Below are positions 44,385-52,363 of a DNA stretch of 64,000 nucleotides, piece after piece. The stretch is from Anaeromassilibacillus stercoravium (GTDB taxonomy: Bacteria; Bacillota; Clostridia; Oscillospirales; Acutalibacteraceae). Positions within the stretch are counted from its first letter, which is position 1. Each line of letters starts with the position of its first letter. The notes under the pieces are model-generated. The model made no database searches. It was not told the origin of the DNA and saw only the letters and a list, made by a program, of their open reading frames with translations. The stretch is from assembly GCA_019118845.1 (NCBI GenBank), contig DWYE01000033.1:1-64000 (forward strand). Direction: 5' to 3'. The position numbers and the translations under genes are program-made.

Positions 44385-44804
44385 ATGCAATACCGTGTGT
44401 TTGGAGATACGTATGTTGTGCGCCTGCAAAGGGGCGAGGAGGTGCTCGCCTGCCTGCGGGAGTTATGTGAGAAGGAATCCATCTCGCTGGGGACGGTTTC
44501 AGCCATCGGTGCGGTCAACCATGTGGTGGTGGGCGTGTACCGGGTGGATGAACAGAAATATGTTGCCAACACCTTTGACGGCGTGATGGAATTGACCTCC
44601 CTGATGGGGAACATCACGGAAAAAGACGGAGAACCCTATCTGCACCTGCACGCCACCTTCGGGGACCTCACCGGAAAGGTGATCGGCGGGCACCTCAACG
44701 AGGCGGTGGTCAGCGCCACCTGTGAGCTGTTTGTCCGGAAGGTCGAGGGCCATGTAGGGCGCAGGTTGGACCCGGAGACGGGGCTGAATATCTTTGATTT
44801 TTAA
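44385..44804 (+). CDS. PPC/DUF296 domain protein
   Basis: A 139-residue single-domain protein of the plant-and-prokaryote-conserved (PPC) family. Typical elements: RLQRGEEVLACL at the start, GTVSAIGAVNHVVVGVY, the HLHATFGD metal/ligand motif near residues 86-93 and GGHLNEAVV. Bacterial members form trimers and are often labelled DNA-binding, mainly by analogy with plant AT-hook proteins; the bacterial role is not established. It has its own promoter, and a small Dabb-domain gene follows after 13 nt. The ATG has only a weak upstream AAGG. Confidence 0.85.
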   Translation: MQYRVFGDTYVVRLQRGEEVLACLRELCEKESISLGTVSAIGAVNHVVVGVYRVDEQKYVANTFDGVMELTSLMGNITEKDGEPYLHLHATFGDLTGKVIGGHLNEAVVSATCELFVRKVEGHVGRRLDPETGLNIFDF

Positions 44805-44817
44805 GGAGGATCTACCA

Positions 44818-45117
44818 ATGGTCAAGCATATTGTCATGTGGAAATGGAAGGACGAGGTAAAGCAGGATCACCCGGAAGCACTGGTTGCTTCCCTGCAGGA
44901 GCGCTTCAAGGCGCTGTTGGGCGTGGTGCCGGGCCTGAAAGAGATTGAATTCGGCGCGAATTACAACGGCGGGGAATATGACATCGCCCTGTATTGCGCG
45001 TTTGCAACTAAGGAGGACCAGGACGCCTATCAGACCAATCCGGCGCATCTGGCCGTGGCGGAAACAGTGCGCGCCTCCACCTGTGGACGCGCCTGCGTCG
45101 ATTACGAAATCGCATAA
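44818..45117 (+). CDS. Dabb (stress-responsive A/B barrel) domain protein
   Basis: A 99-residue dimeric alpha-beta barrel protein. It starts VKHIVMWKWKDE, the hallmark first strand of the family, and has YDIALYCAFATKEDQDAYQ near residues 59-77 and a PAHLAVAETV motif. Such proteins occur in stress responses and small-molecule metabolism; no activity can be assigned. ATG 44818 follows a perfect AAGGAGGA; the frame reaches a few codons upstream. It is the last gene of a two-gene unit with the PPC protein, before a strong terminator. Confidence 0.88.
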   Translation: MVKHIVMWKWKDEVKQDHPEALVASLQERFKALLGVVPGLKEIEFGANYNGGEYDIALYCAFATKEDQDAYQTNPAHLAVAETVRASTCGRACVDYEIA

Positions 45118-45205
45118 ACGGCGTTGAAAAACCGTTCGCCTGCTTTGTTGGGAAGGATACTTTCCAATGTTTGATAAAAATTTGTGAAGAACTTTTTTAG
45201 AAATC

Positions 45206-45249
45206 AAAAAGGAACACCTGGTGTTGCTGTACCAGATGTTCCTTTTTTT
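45206..45249. terminator. Bidirectional terminator
   Basis: A 17-nt arm AAAAAGGAACACCTGGT (45206-45222) pairs with 45231-45247 with one mismatch; T runs lie on both strands. It separates the Dabb gene from the convergent yitT-like gene. Confidence 0.88.
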
Positions 45250-45267
45250 CACGGGTATCTAAGCAGA

Positions 45268-46140
45268 TTAGACGCTGTGAAACCCTTTGCCGATGATCTC
45301 GCTGGTATTGGAAATGAGGATGAACGCACCGGGCTCCACCTGCTTGATATACTGCCGCAACTGCACAGCCTGATACCGCTTGAGAACCGTAAAGATGATG
45401 TATTTCTTATCATGGGAGAAGGCGCCTTCCGCTTCACAGACGGTGGCGCTGCGGCCAAGCTTATGCACAATGTAGTCGCAGATGGGCTCCGGGCTGCTGC
45501 AAACCACATTGAAATATTTGCACAGGTTGATGCTCTCAATCACGTTGTCAATCACCAGGGATTTGGAGAACAATCCCAGCATCGAGAACAGGAATGTTTT
45601 AATATCGAAAATGAAGAACGCGGATAGCGTAATCAGCAGGTCGCTCAGCAGGAGTGCGTTGCCGATGTTGACGCTGGTGAATTTCTTTAGGATCATCGCC
45701 ACGACGTCCGTGCCGCCGCTCGAAGCGCCGATGTTGAACAGAATGGCGGAACCAAGGCCCGGCAGCACAATGGCGAAGATCAGTTCCAGAAGGGGATCGT
45801 CCGTCAGAGGCTTGTCCAGCGGCCAGAGATATTCCATCCCCGAAAGCGCCACCGACAGCAGCATACTGGAATAGACAGTGCGTACGCCGAATCCCTTGCC
45901 CAAAAAGAGGAATCCTAAGAGCAATAAGACGAGGTTTACAATAAAGTTGACCGTACTGGGGGAGATGGGCATCACCTGGCTGACAACCACTGCCAGACCG
46001 GTCACCCCACCAAACGTGAAATTGTTTGGAAACTTGAAGAAATAGATGCCCACAGCCATCAATAGGGTGCTGAGAGTGATGAGCGTATACTCTTTGGCGG
46101 CTTTTAGAATAGTTTCTTGGCTTGGCAGAGCGAATTTCAT
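45268..46140 (-). CDS. YitT family membrane protein
   Basis: A 290-residue membrane protein with five to six hydrophobic helices in the first 190 residues, including FGGVTGLAVVVSQ and SSGGTDVVAMILKK, followed by a soluble DUF2179 domain (about 195-290) with SINLCKYFNVVCS and VKQVEPGAF-like motifs. The family is widespread in Firmicutes, and substrate and role are unknown; transport is often suggested. The start is placed at the ATG (first base 46140) with GGAGGG in front; an in-frame extension to 46227 lacks a ribosome site. Confidence 0.88.
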   Translation of the reverse strand: MKFALPSQETILKAAKEYTLITLSTLLMAVGIYFFKFPNNFTFGGVTGLAVVVSQVMPISPSTVNFIVNLVLLLLGFLFLGKGFGVRTVYSSMLLSVALSGMEYLWPLDKPLTDDPLLELIFAIVLPGLGSAILFNIGASSGGTDVVAMILKKFTSVNIGNALLLSDLLITLSAFFIFDIKTFLFSMLGLFSKSLVIDNVIESINLCKYFNVVCSSPEPICDYIVHKLGRSATVCEAEGAFSHDKKYIIFTVLKRYQAVQLRQYIKQVEPGAFILISNTSEIIGKGFHSV

Positions 46141-46459
46141 CGCGATCCCTCCGTAAAACGGTGTCGTTTCTTTTATGTTAGAAGAGCAGCAAAATGGTAG
46201 TTTTAGCAGTTGCGGCGTTTTGGCCATCCCTTGGAAAAGGTTCGTGGTACCGCTTCAGAAATATTGATGGAAAGCCGGACAGTGAAAAATCGATCCGGAG
46301 GATTTCTCCGTGTTTTCAACGCTGTGTGGGGTTCTCATCTTTCCAGGAAAAAATTCCCCTTTCTATCTTTATCTTACTATATGGTTCACGTATTTTCAAG
46401 AATTCTACGAATGGAAGATAGGGAATCTGCCGATTCGGATGGCGCGCGGCCGGTATACC
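46141..46459. other. Intergenic region upstream of yitT-like gene and thyX
   Basis: Apparent frames here overlap each other and lack ribosome sites. No promoter for the yitT-like gene could be fixed, and no RNA element was recognised. Confidence 0.4.
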
Positions 46460-46488
46460 TTGAATCAATAGGAAGAATTTGTTATAAT
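46460..46488 (+). promoter_or_regulatory. Promoter of the thyX-tmk operon
   Basis: TTGAAT (46460-46465) and TATAAT (46483-46488) with 17-nt spacing, about 110 nt before thyX. Confidence 0.75.
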
Positions 46489-46597
46489 ACAATCAATTAT
46501 TGCCGAAAAACAGGGCGAAAAATGTGCCCAAAAGATGGGGATGCGGGCGCCGCCGGCCGCTGCCCGTGCATGGAAACCGGCGGGGAATGGAGTACTT

Positions 46598-47368
46598 ATG
46601 GCGAAGGTTACCCTTCTAACGTATACCCCGCAGCCGGAAAAGACGGTCGCGATGGCGGCGAAGCTCTGCTATTCGCCGTCCTCCATCGACCAGATCGGCG
46701 AGGGATTGACGGAGGAAAAGACGGCTTCTTTTGTACAGATGTTGGCGGAAATCGGACACGAAAGCCCGATCGAGCACGCCTCGTTTACCTTTGGGATCGA
46801 GGGCGTTTCCCGCTCGCTGTTGGCGCAGATCACGCGACACCGCATTGCATCGTTCAGCGTGCAGAGCCAGCGTTATGTCGCGGAGAGCGATTTTGCCTAT
46901 GTGGTCCCGCCGGAGATCGAAGCGATCCCGGAGGCGAAAGCAGAATTTCTGGCGGCCATGGAAGAGGATCGCCGGCACTATGAGCGCTTGACGGCGCTTT
47001 TAATGGAAAAACATCGAAAGGCTCTGCTGGACGAGGGAAAGAGCGAAAAGGAGGCCGCGCGTGCTGCGGAGAAACGTGCGATTGAAGATGCGCGCTTCGT
47101 GCTGCCGAACGCCTGCGAGACAAAAATGGTCTGCACGTTCAACGCACGGTCGCTCCAAAACTTCTTTGCATTGCGCTGCTGCAACCGTGCGCAGTGGGAG
47201 ATCCGGGACGTTGCAACACAGATGTTGTTTTTGGTGCGCAAGGTTGCGCCGCATCTCTTTGCAAACGCCGGCCCTGGCTGTCTGCGCGGCATTTGCCCGG
47301 AGGGGAAGATGTCCTGCGGAAAGGCAAACGAAGTACGCGCATTCTTCCATTCGGGGGAAGACGCATGA
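46598..47368 (+). CDS. thyX: FAD-dependent thymidylate synthase ThyX
   Basis: Flavin-dependent thymidylate synthase of 256 residues, which makes dTMP from dUMP using methylene-tetrahydrofolate and NAD(P)H. The defining motif RHRIASFSVQSQRY lies near residues 78-91, and NACETKMVCTFNARSLQNFF and RAQWEIRDVA follow in the second half. An insertion rich in Glu, Arg and Ala (about 107-160) is larger than in short homologues. ATG 46598 follows GGGGAATGGAG. The stop overlaps the start of tmk (ATGA), so synthesis and first phosphorylation of dTMP are translationally coupled. Confidence 0.95.
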   Translation: MAKVTLLTYTPQPEKTVAMAAKLCYSPSSIDQIGEGLTEEKTASFVQMLAEIGHESPIEHASFTFGIEGVSRSLLAQITRHRIASFSVQSQRYVAESDFAYVVPPEIEAIPEAKAEFLAAMEEDRRHYERLTALLMEKHRKALLDEGKSEKEAARAAEKRAIEDARFVLPNACETKMVCTFNARSLQNFFALRCCNRAQWEIRDVATQMLFLVRKVAPHLFANAGPGCLRGICPEGKMSCGKANEVRAFFHSGEDA

Positions 47369-48042
47369 GCGGGAAACTGATTACCCTGGAAGGGCTGGAT
47401 GGAAGCGGGAAAGCGACGCAGACGGAGCTCCTGTGTAAGGAACTGGCCGGAAAGGGCATACGTGTGCGGAAGATTTCGTTTCCGGATTATGGGCAGCCTT
47501 CTTCCGCATTGGCAAAGATGTATTTGGACGGGAAATTTGGAGAAAATCCGGAGGATGTGTCCGCTTATGCGGCCTCTTCTTTTTATGCGGTGGACCGTTT
47601 TGCCAGCTACGCGCAGTTTTGGAAGGAAGACTACCAGAGCGGCGCAGTGATTGTTGCGGACCGTTATTCCACCTCTAACATCGTGTTTCAGATGTCGAAG
47701 CTGCCCAGGGACGAATGGGATGCATTCATCCAGTGGGTGCAGGATTACGAATACAACAAGTTGGGGCTTCCACAACCGGATTGCACGGTTTATCTGGACA
47801 TGCCCCCCTCTGTGAGTCAAAAGCTTCTGAGCGGGCGCTATCACGGCGACGAGCGAAAGAAGGATATCCACGAGCGCAATACGGCTTATCTGCGCGCGTG
47901 CCGGGAAAGTGCGGCTTACGCTGCAAAAATGCTCGGCTGGCTGGTTATAAATTGCGCAGAGGGCGACAATGCTAAACCTATGGAACAGATTCACAGGGAA
48001 TTGATGAAAGAATTGGCAGGAGAGATCAACTTATATGTTTAA
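47365..48042 (+). CDS. tmk: Thymidylate kinase
   Basis: A 225-residue nucleoside monophosphate kinase converting dTMP to dTDP. The P-loop reads LEGLDGSGKATQ (usual form GxDGxGKST/TTQ), the substrate motif is YAVDRFASY near 72-80, and VADRYSTSN carries the DRY motif. The LID region GRYHGDERKKDIHE follows at about 151-164. The Ala in place of Thr/Ser after GSGK is a modest deviation. The start overlaps the thyX stop, and the end overlaps the DUF2156 gene by 8 nt, so these genes form one operon. Confidence 0.92.
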   Translation: MSGKLITLEGLDGSGKATQTELLCKELAGKGIRVRKISFPDYGQPSSALAKMYLDGKFGENPEDVSAYAASSFYAVDRFASYAQFWKEDYQSGAVIVADRYSTSNIVFQMSKLPRDEWDAFIQWVQDYEYNKLGLPQPDCTVYLDMPPSVSQKLLSGRYHGDERKKDIHERNTAYLRACRESAAYAAKMLGWLVINCAEGDNAKPMEQIHRELMKELAGEINLYV

Positions 48043-48964
48043 TTGGAAAATTCCAGAAGTTTCAGACCGAGAATGGATGCAGCCGGCGCTTTCCGCGTCC
48101 GGCGGAATGGGCAGCGAATTTGCCTTTGGCACCCTATACCTTTGGTCCTGTGCGTATGGCACGCGTGTGTGCCAGCACGACGGGTTGGTGCTGCGGTGTT
48201 CCGGGACCGAGGGGAACCGGTTCTATCAGTTGCCGTTGGGACCGGGGGATCTGCGCAGCAAGGTGGAGCTGTTGCTCGCCGACGCAAAGGAAGCTGGATG
48301 CAAATTCCGCCTGTGGGGGTTGACCAAACAGGAGACGGAACAGCTGGAAGAAGCGATGCCGGGGATGTTCCGGTTCCAATTGGACCGGGATGCGTCGGAC
48401 TATATCTATGCGTCGCAGGACCTGATCCATCTGGCGGGCCGCAAGTTCCACGGGAAGCGGAACCATCTGGCGCGGTTCCAGCGTTCCTACAATTGGTCCT
48501 ATGAGGACATTACGCCGGAAAACTACGCGGATTGCAAGAAGATTGCCCACGAATGGTGTGTCCAAAACGGCGGATGCGGCAAGGAGGATGGCACGGACGA
48601 CGAGACCTGCGCCATCAATATGGCCTTCCGCTCCTTTGAGGAGTTGAAGCTCTCCGGCGGCCTGTTGCGTGTGGACGGCAAACCGGTGGCATTTACCGTT
48701 GGCGAGGAGATCAACCCGGAGGTCTACCTCCTTCACTTTGAAAAGGCCCTCAGCGGTTATGAGGGGCTCTATGCCGCCATTAATCACGAATATGCGGCGA
48801 ACCATCTGGAGAACTACCGTTATATCAATCGGGAAGAGGATTTGGGGATTGAGGGCTTGCGGAAAGCAAAGCTCTCTTACAACCCGGCCATCCTTTTGGA
48901 AAAATACTCCGCGACTCTGCTTTCGGAGACGGAGGAAATCACGGAATTGGAACAAGGCGACTGA
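48035..48964 (+). CDS. DUF2156 (phosphatidylglycerol lysyltransferase C-terminal-like) protein
   Basis: A 309-residue protein with two tandem GNAT-like folds as in DUF2156 and the catalytic part of MprF/LPG synthases. Characteristic are EFAFGTLYLWSCAY near residues 28-41, AGRKFHGKRNHLARF near 133-147 and a C-terminal INREEDLGIEGLRKAKLSYNP-type segment. No membrane domain is present, so it is not a full MprF. It may transfer an aminoacyl or acyl group, but the substrate is unknown. It overlaps the end of tmk by 8 nt and is followed after 17 nt by a GNAT gene; a functional link to nucleotide metabolism is not obvious. Confidence 0.85.
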   Translation: MFNWKIPEVSDREWMQPALSASGGMGSEFAFGTLYLWSCAYGTRVCQHDGLVLRCSGTEGNRFYQLPLGPGDLRSKVELLLADAKEAGCKFRLWGLTKQETEQLEEAMPGMFRFQLDRDASDYIYASQDLIHLAGRKFHGKRNHLARFQRSYNWSYEDITPENYADCKKIAHEWCVQNGGCGKEDGTDDETCAINMAFRSFEELKLSGGLLRVDGKPVAFTVGEEINPEVYLLHFEKALSGYEGLYAAINHEYAANHLENYRYINREEDLGIEGLRKAKLSYNPAILLEKYSATLLSETEEITELEQGD

Positions 48965-48981
48965 GTGGAGGCGGTGCGGCG

Positions 48982-49875
48982 GTGATCGGTTTTGCAAAAT
49001 GGGAGGACCGTCCGGCTTTGGCGGAACTCTGGCAGGTCTGTTTTGAAGAGGAACGGCGGTACGCCAATTTCTTTTTCAACAATGCGTTCCGCCCGGAGAA
49101 CTGCCTGGTCTACCGCGTTGCGGGCCGGCCGGCGGCGATGCTGCATCTGTTGCCGGCGAAGATCGTCTGCGGCGGGAAGCCGGTGCGCATCCACTATGTG
49201 TTTGCCTGTGCGACCGCGCCGGAGCACCGCTCCCACGGATACATGAATGCGCTGCTGGCCTATGCCGCGCTGGTGGGTTCCCAGAGGGAGGAGCAGTTTT
49301 CCGCGATCCTGCCCGCCAGCCCGGGACTATACGACTATTATGCAAAGTCCGATTACGTCACTTTTTTTGAACGGGACGAATACCGGCTTTCGGCAGAACA
49401 GCTGCGGGAAAAGGCGGTTGTTCGGAGAGAACGCAGAGCGTTTACGCCTGCCACGTTGAACCGGATGCGCAGTGCGCTGCTGCGGGATCGGGAAGGGTCC
49501 GTCCTTTGGGAGAACGGCGCGTTCTGGTTTGCGGTGGAGGACAACCGCATTTATGGCGGCAAGCTGGTGTGCGCCGAGGGACCGTCCTATGCGGTGTGCC
49601 GGCGGGAACAACCGGATGTCTGTGAGATTACCGAATTCATGAGCGCGCCGGAGCACCTGCCGGCCCTCTTTGCGGCGCTGCTTCAGGAAATGCCTGCCCA
49701 GGATTACCGCATCCGGCTTCCGAAGGGAAGCGGCCTTTTTGCAGCGGCGGGCGTGCCCTCCCTTTCGGCCCCGGAACCCGCCTTTTGCGGGATGCTCCGG
49801 CCGTTGGACGGCGCCTCCTTGGAGCAAATTCATGTTGGGGATCAAAAGCCGTATCTTGGCTTAGGAAAAGATTAA
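48982..49875 (+). CDS. GNAT family N-acetyltransferase
   Basis: A 297-residue acetyltransferase. The N-terminal GNAT domain (about 1-140) has VFACATAPEHRSHGYMNALL near residues 73-92, whose R/Q-x-x-G-x-G/A-like loop binds acetyl-CoA. A second, weaker domain fills the C-terminal half, as in Eis-like proteins. It is translated from a GTG with GGAGG 10 nt upstream and follows the DUF2156 gene closely, probably in the thyX operon. The substrate is unknown. Confidence 0.82.
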   Translation: MIGFAKWEDRPALAELWQVCFEEERRYANFFFNNAFRPENCLVYRVAGRPAAMLHLLPAKIVCGGKPVRIHYVFACATAPEHRSHGYMNALLAYAALVGSQREEQFSAILPASPGLYDYYAKSDYVTFFERDEYRLSAEQLREKAVVRRERRAFTPATLNRMRSALLRDREGSVLWENGAFWFAVEDNRIYGGKLVCAEGPSYAVCRREQPDVCEITEFMSAPEHLPALFAALLQEMPAQDYRIRLPKGSGLFAAAGVPSLSAPEPAFCGMLRPLDGASLEQIHVGDQKPYLGLGKD

Positions 49876-49906
49876 AGATCATCCGCAAGGAAAGGAGCGT
49901 TACACA

Positions 49907-50449
49907 ATGATCTATGTATTTTTGGCAAATGGATTTGAAGAAATTGAAGCGCTGGCGACCGTGGATATCCTCCGCCGCGCGGAACTGGATGTCAAAACCG
50001 TGGGCGTGGGCGGCAAGACCGTCACGGGTTCGCATGGAATCCCGGTGACTGCGGATATCGAGGAAAAGGATGTCACGACGGACGACATGGAATTGGTCGT
50101 TTTGCCGGGCGGCATGCCGGGCACGCTGAACCTGGAGAAGTCCCCGATTGTGATGGCGTCCGTGCGCTATTGCCTGGACAACAGCATCTATGTGGCGGCC
50201 ATCTGCGCGGCGCCCTCCATCCTGGGGCATATCGGCGCGCTGAAAGGCTGTACCGCGACGTGTTTCCCGGGGTTTGAAAAAGAATTGGAGGGGGCGAGCC
50301 TTTCCTCCCAGCCGGTCTGCGTCAGCGGACGCATCATCACCGGCAAGGGCGCAGGGGTAGCGGTGGACTTTGCCCTGCGCATTGTGGCGGAGCTCTGCGG
50401 CTCGCAGAAATCGGCTGCGATAAAGAAATCCATCCAGTGTCAGAACTGA
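49907..50449 (+). CDS. DJ-1/PfpI family protein
   Basis: A 180-residue class I glutamine amidotransferase-like protein close to YajL/DJ-1. The conserved acidic residue lies in ANGFEEIEA (about 11-14), and the nucleophile-elbow cysteine lies in VAAICAAPSILG (about residue 101). LVVLPGGMPG precedes it. Relatives act on methylglyoxal-type damage or as redox-responsive chaperones; the exact activity here is not known. A good ribosome site (AAGGAG) lies before the ATG. It heads a close run of genes (5-FCL, MltG, U32 peptidase). Confidence 0.9.
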   Translation: MIYVFLANGFEEIEALATVDILRRAELDVKTVGVGGKTVTGSHGIPVTADIEEKDVTTDDMELVVLPGGMPGTLNLEKSPIVMASVRYCLDNSIYVAAICAAPSILGHIGALKGCTATCFPGFEKELEGASLSSQPVCVSGRIITGKGAGVAVDFALRIVAELCGSQKSAAIKKSIQCQN

Positions 50450-50471
50450 CCCTCCTATAAAGGAAGATCGC

Positions 50472-51077
50472 ATGTATATCAAGAACATCAAGGAACTGAA
50501 AAAGAATTTGCGCGCGCGATACCGCCGCTATCGGGAGAAGATGAACGCGGAGCAAAAGATCCGCCTGGACGCCTCGATCCAATGCCGCCTCCTGACGTTG
50601 GAGGAATACCTGCATGCAGAAACCCTCTTTATTTATGTCAGCAAGCCCATCGAGGTGGACACTCTGGCGGTGATTAATGCTGCGCTCGCCAATCACAAAC
50701 GGGTGGCCGTGCCGCGCTGTGTGCCGGATACCTTTGAAATGGAGTTTTATTACATCACCTCCCTGAGCGACCTGGAAAAGGGAACGTTCGGCGTGCTCGA
50801 ACCCATTGTGGACAAATGCGAGCGCGTGGGGGATTCTTATGGGCGGGCGCTGTGCATCGTTCCTGGCTTGAGTTTTGATGCACAGGGGTACCGCCTGGGA
50901 TATGGGAAAGGATATTACGACCGTTACCTTGCGCAGTTCCGCGGGATCACGGTGGGCATATGCTATCTGGGGTGCATCCAATGGAATTTGCCCCACGGGT
51001 ATTACGACCGGCCCGTCGATATTCTGATCACAGAGAAGTATGTCCGCAGAATTGCGAGGCAGGAGGATACGCCATGA
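50472..51077 (+). CDS. 5-formyltetrahydrofolate cyclo-ligase
   Basis: A 201-residue enzyme that converts 5-formyl- to 5,10-methenyl-tetrahydrofolate using ATP. The N-terminal basic helix with RYRRYREKMN and the signature GYRLGYGKGYYDRYL (about 140-154) are clear, and FGVLEP is in place. It supports one-carbon metabolism, which also feeds the ThyX reaction encoded 3 kb upstream. The start has AAGGAAG. The last codon overlaps the mltG start (ATGA). Confidence 0.92.
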   Translation: MYIKNIKELKKNLRARYRRYREKMNAEQKIRLDASIQCRLLTLEEYLHAETLFIYVSKPIEVDTLAVINAALANHKRVAVPRCVPDTFEMEFYYITSLSDLEKGTFGVLEPIVDKCERVGDSYGRALCIVPGLSFDAQGYRLGYGKGYYDRYLAQFRGITVGICYLGCIQWNLPHGYYDRPVDILITEKYVRRIARQEDTP

Positions 51078-52363
51078 ATGACGATAAGCGCAACGAGGAA
51101 TTGCGCCGGAGGAAAATTGAAAATTTCCGGGTGCAGATTCCCGAGGATTCATTCCCGCAGGAATCAGGCAGATCCCCGCGGGAGGAGCCGCCGGCGATCA
51201 ATAGTTATAGCCGTCCGGAGAAAAACCACCGAGCGGCGGATGTCCGTATGGCGGAGCGTAAGGCGGCACGGCGGGCGGCAAAGGCCCATAAGAAGCGCAA
51301 TAAACAAAAGCGTGGCAAGAACAAGCTCTTTTTCCGCCTGGTGTGGCTGATGATGGTGCTGTTCATCGGGGTTGCGCTGGCGCAGTATGCAGTCACCGGT
51401 ATCAACGATATGTTGGCGATTGGACGCGATGCAGTCAATGTCACGGTTGATATTCCTAAAGGGGCCAGCACCGACCAGATCGCCCAGGTGCTGCAGGAGG
51501 CCGGCGTCATCCAGCGCTCGGACTTTTTTAAGCTCTATTCAGCGATGACGAAGGCCGACGGCCATTACAACAACGGTACTTATAAGCTGAACACCAGCAT
51601 GGATTATGAGGCGATTATCAACAATTTGCAGTCCAATGCCAACCGTGTGGACATCGTCAAGATCACATTCACAGAGGGTATGAACGCGTTGGAGATTGCT
51701 CAACTTCTGGAGGAGAACGGCGTTTGCTCCCAGGAGGACGCATTAAACTACATCAACTCCAACGCATTGGATTCGAAGTACGATTTTCTCCAGCAGCTCA
51801 CCGGCGACCGTTACTATCATATGGAGGGCTACCTCTTCCCGGACACGTACGAGTTTTTCAAGGACGAATCCCCGGAGGATGCGATTTTGAAGCTGGTGAA
51901 CAACTGCGACCGGAAATTGACCGACGAGATCCGTCAGGAGATCACGGCGAGCGGCATGACCATCGACCAGGTGATGACGCTGGCCTCCATGATCCAAGCT
52001 GAGGCCGCGGATGAAGACGATATGTATATGATTTCCTCCGTCTTCCACAACCGTTTGAACAGCGACGGGTCGAATGGGCTCCGCCGCCTGCAATCCGACC
52101 CGACCATGTACTATCCGTACCGTACGAGGGATGCTATTCCGGAGGACATCCGGGAGACGTATTCGAGCAAATACAACACGTATGAAATCGAGGGACTCCC
52201 GGCCGGACCGATTTGCAATCCCGGCTCCAAGGCGATTGACGCGGCCTTACATCCGGCGGATACCAACTACTATTATTTCTGCCACGATGCGGACCGCAAT
52301 GCGTACTATGCGGAAACCCTGGAGCAGCATCAGCAGAATCTACAGAAGGCGGGGTTGCGATGA
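51074..52363 (+). CDS. mltG: Endolytic transglycosylase MltG with Gln in the usual catalytic Glu position
   Basis: A 429-residue membrane-anchored lytic transglycosylase homologue that would cut nascent peptidoglycan glycan strands. The N-terminal 90 residues are cytosolic, very Arg/Lys-rich, and one membrane helix lies at about 91-112. An LysM-like region and the YceG domain follow, with EGYLFPDTYEFFK, QSDPTMYYPY and the C-terminal YNTYEIEGLPAGPICNPG. In E. coli the active motif is ASIVEKE; here it reads ASMIQAEA, so the catalytic Glu aligns with Gln308 while the second Glu (310) is kept. ATG 51074 has AGGAGG upstream. It overlaps both neighbours by ATGA. Confidence 0.9.
   Translation: MNDDKRNEELRRRKIENFRVQIPEDSFPQESGRSPREEPPAINSYSRPEKNHRAADVRMAERKAARRAAKAHKKRNKQKRGKNKLFFRLVWLMMVLFIGVALAQYAVTGINDMLAIGRDAVNVTVDIPKGASTDQIAQVLQEAGVIQRSDFFKLYSAMTKADGHYNNGTYKLNTSMDYEAIINNLQSNANRVDIVKITFTEGMNALEIAQLLEENGVCSQEDALNYINSNALDSKYDFLQQLTGDRYYHMEGYLFPDTYEFFKDESPEDAILKLVNNCDRKLTDEIRQEITASGMTIDQVMTLASMIQAEAADEDDMYMISSVFHNRLNSDGSNGLRRLQSDPTMYYPYRTRDAIPEDIRETYSSKYNTYEIEGLPAGPICNPGSKAIDAALHPADTNYYYFCHDADRNAYYAETLEQHQQNLQKAGLR

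Noticed and set aside
46210..46983. A 257-residue open frame covering the thyX promoter
   Set aside because: It crosses a consensus promoter and overlaps thyX in another frame, with no ribosome site or domain.
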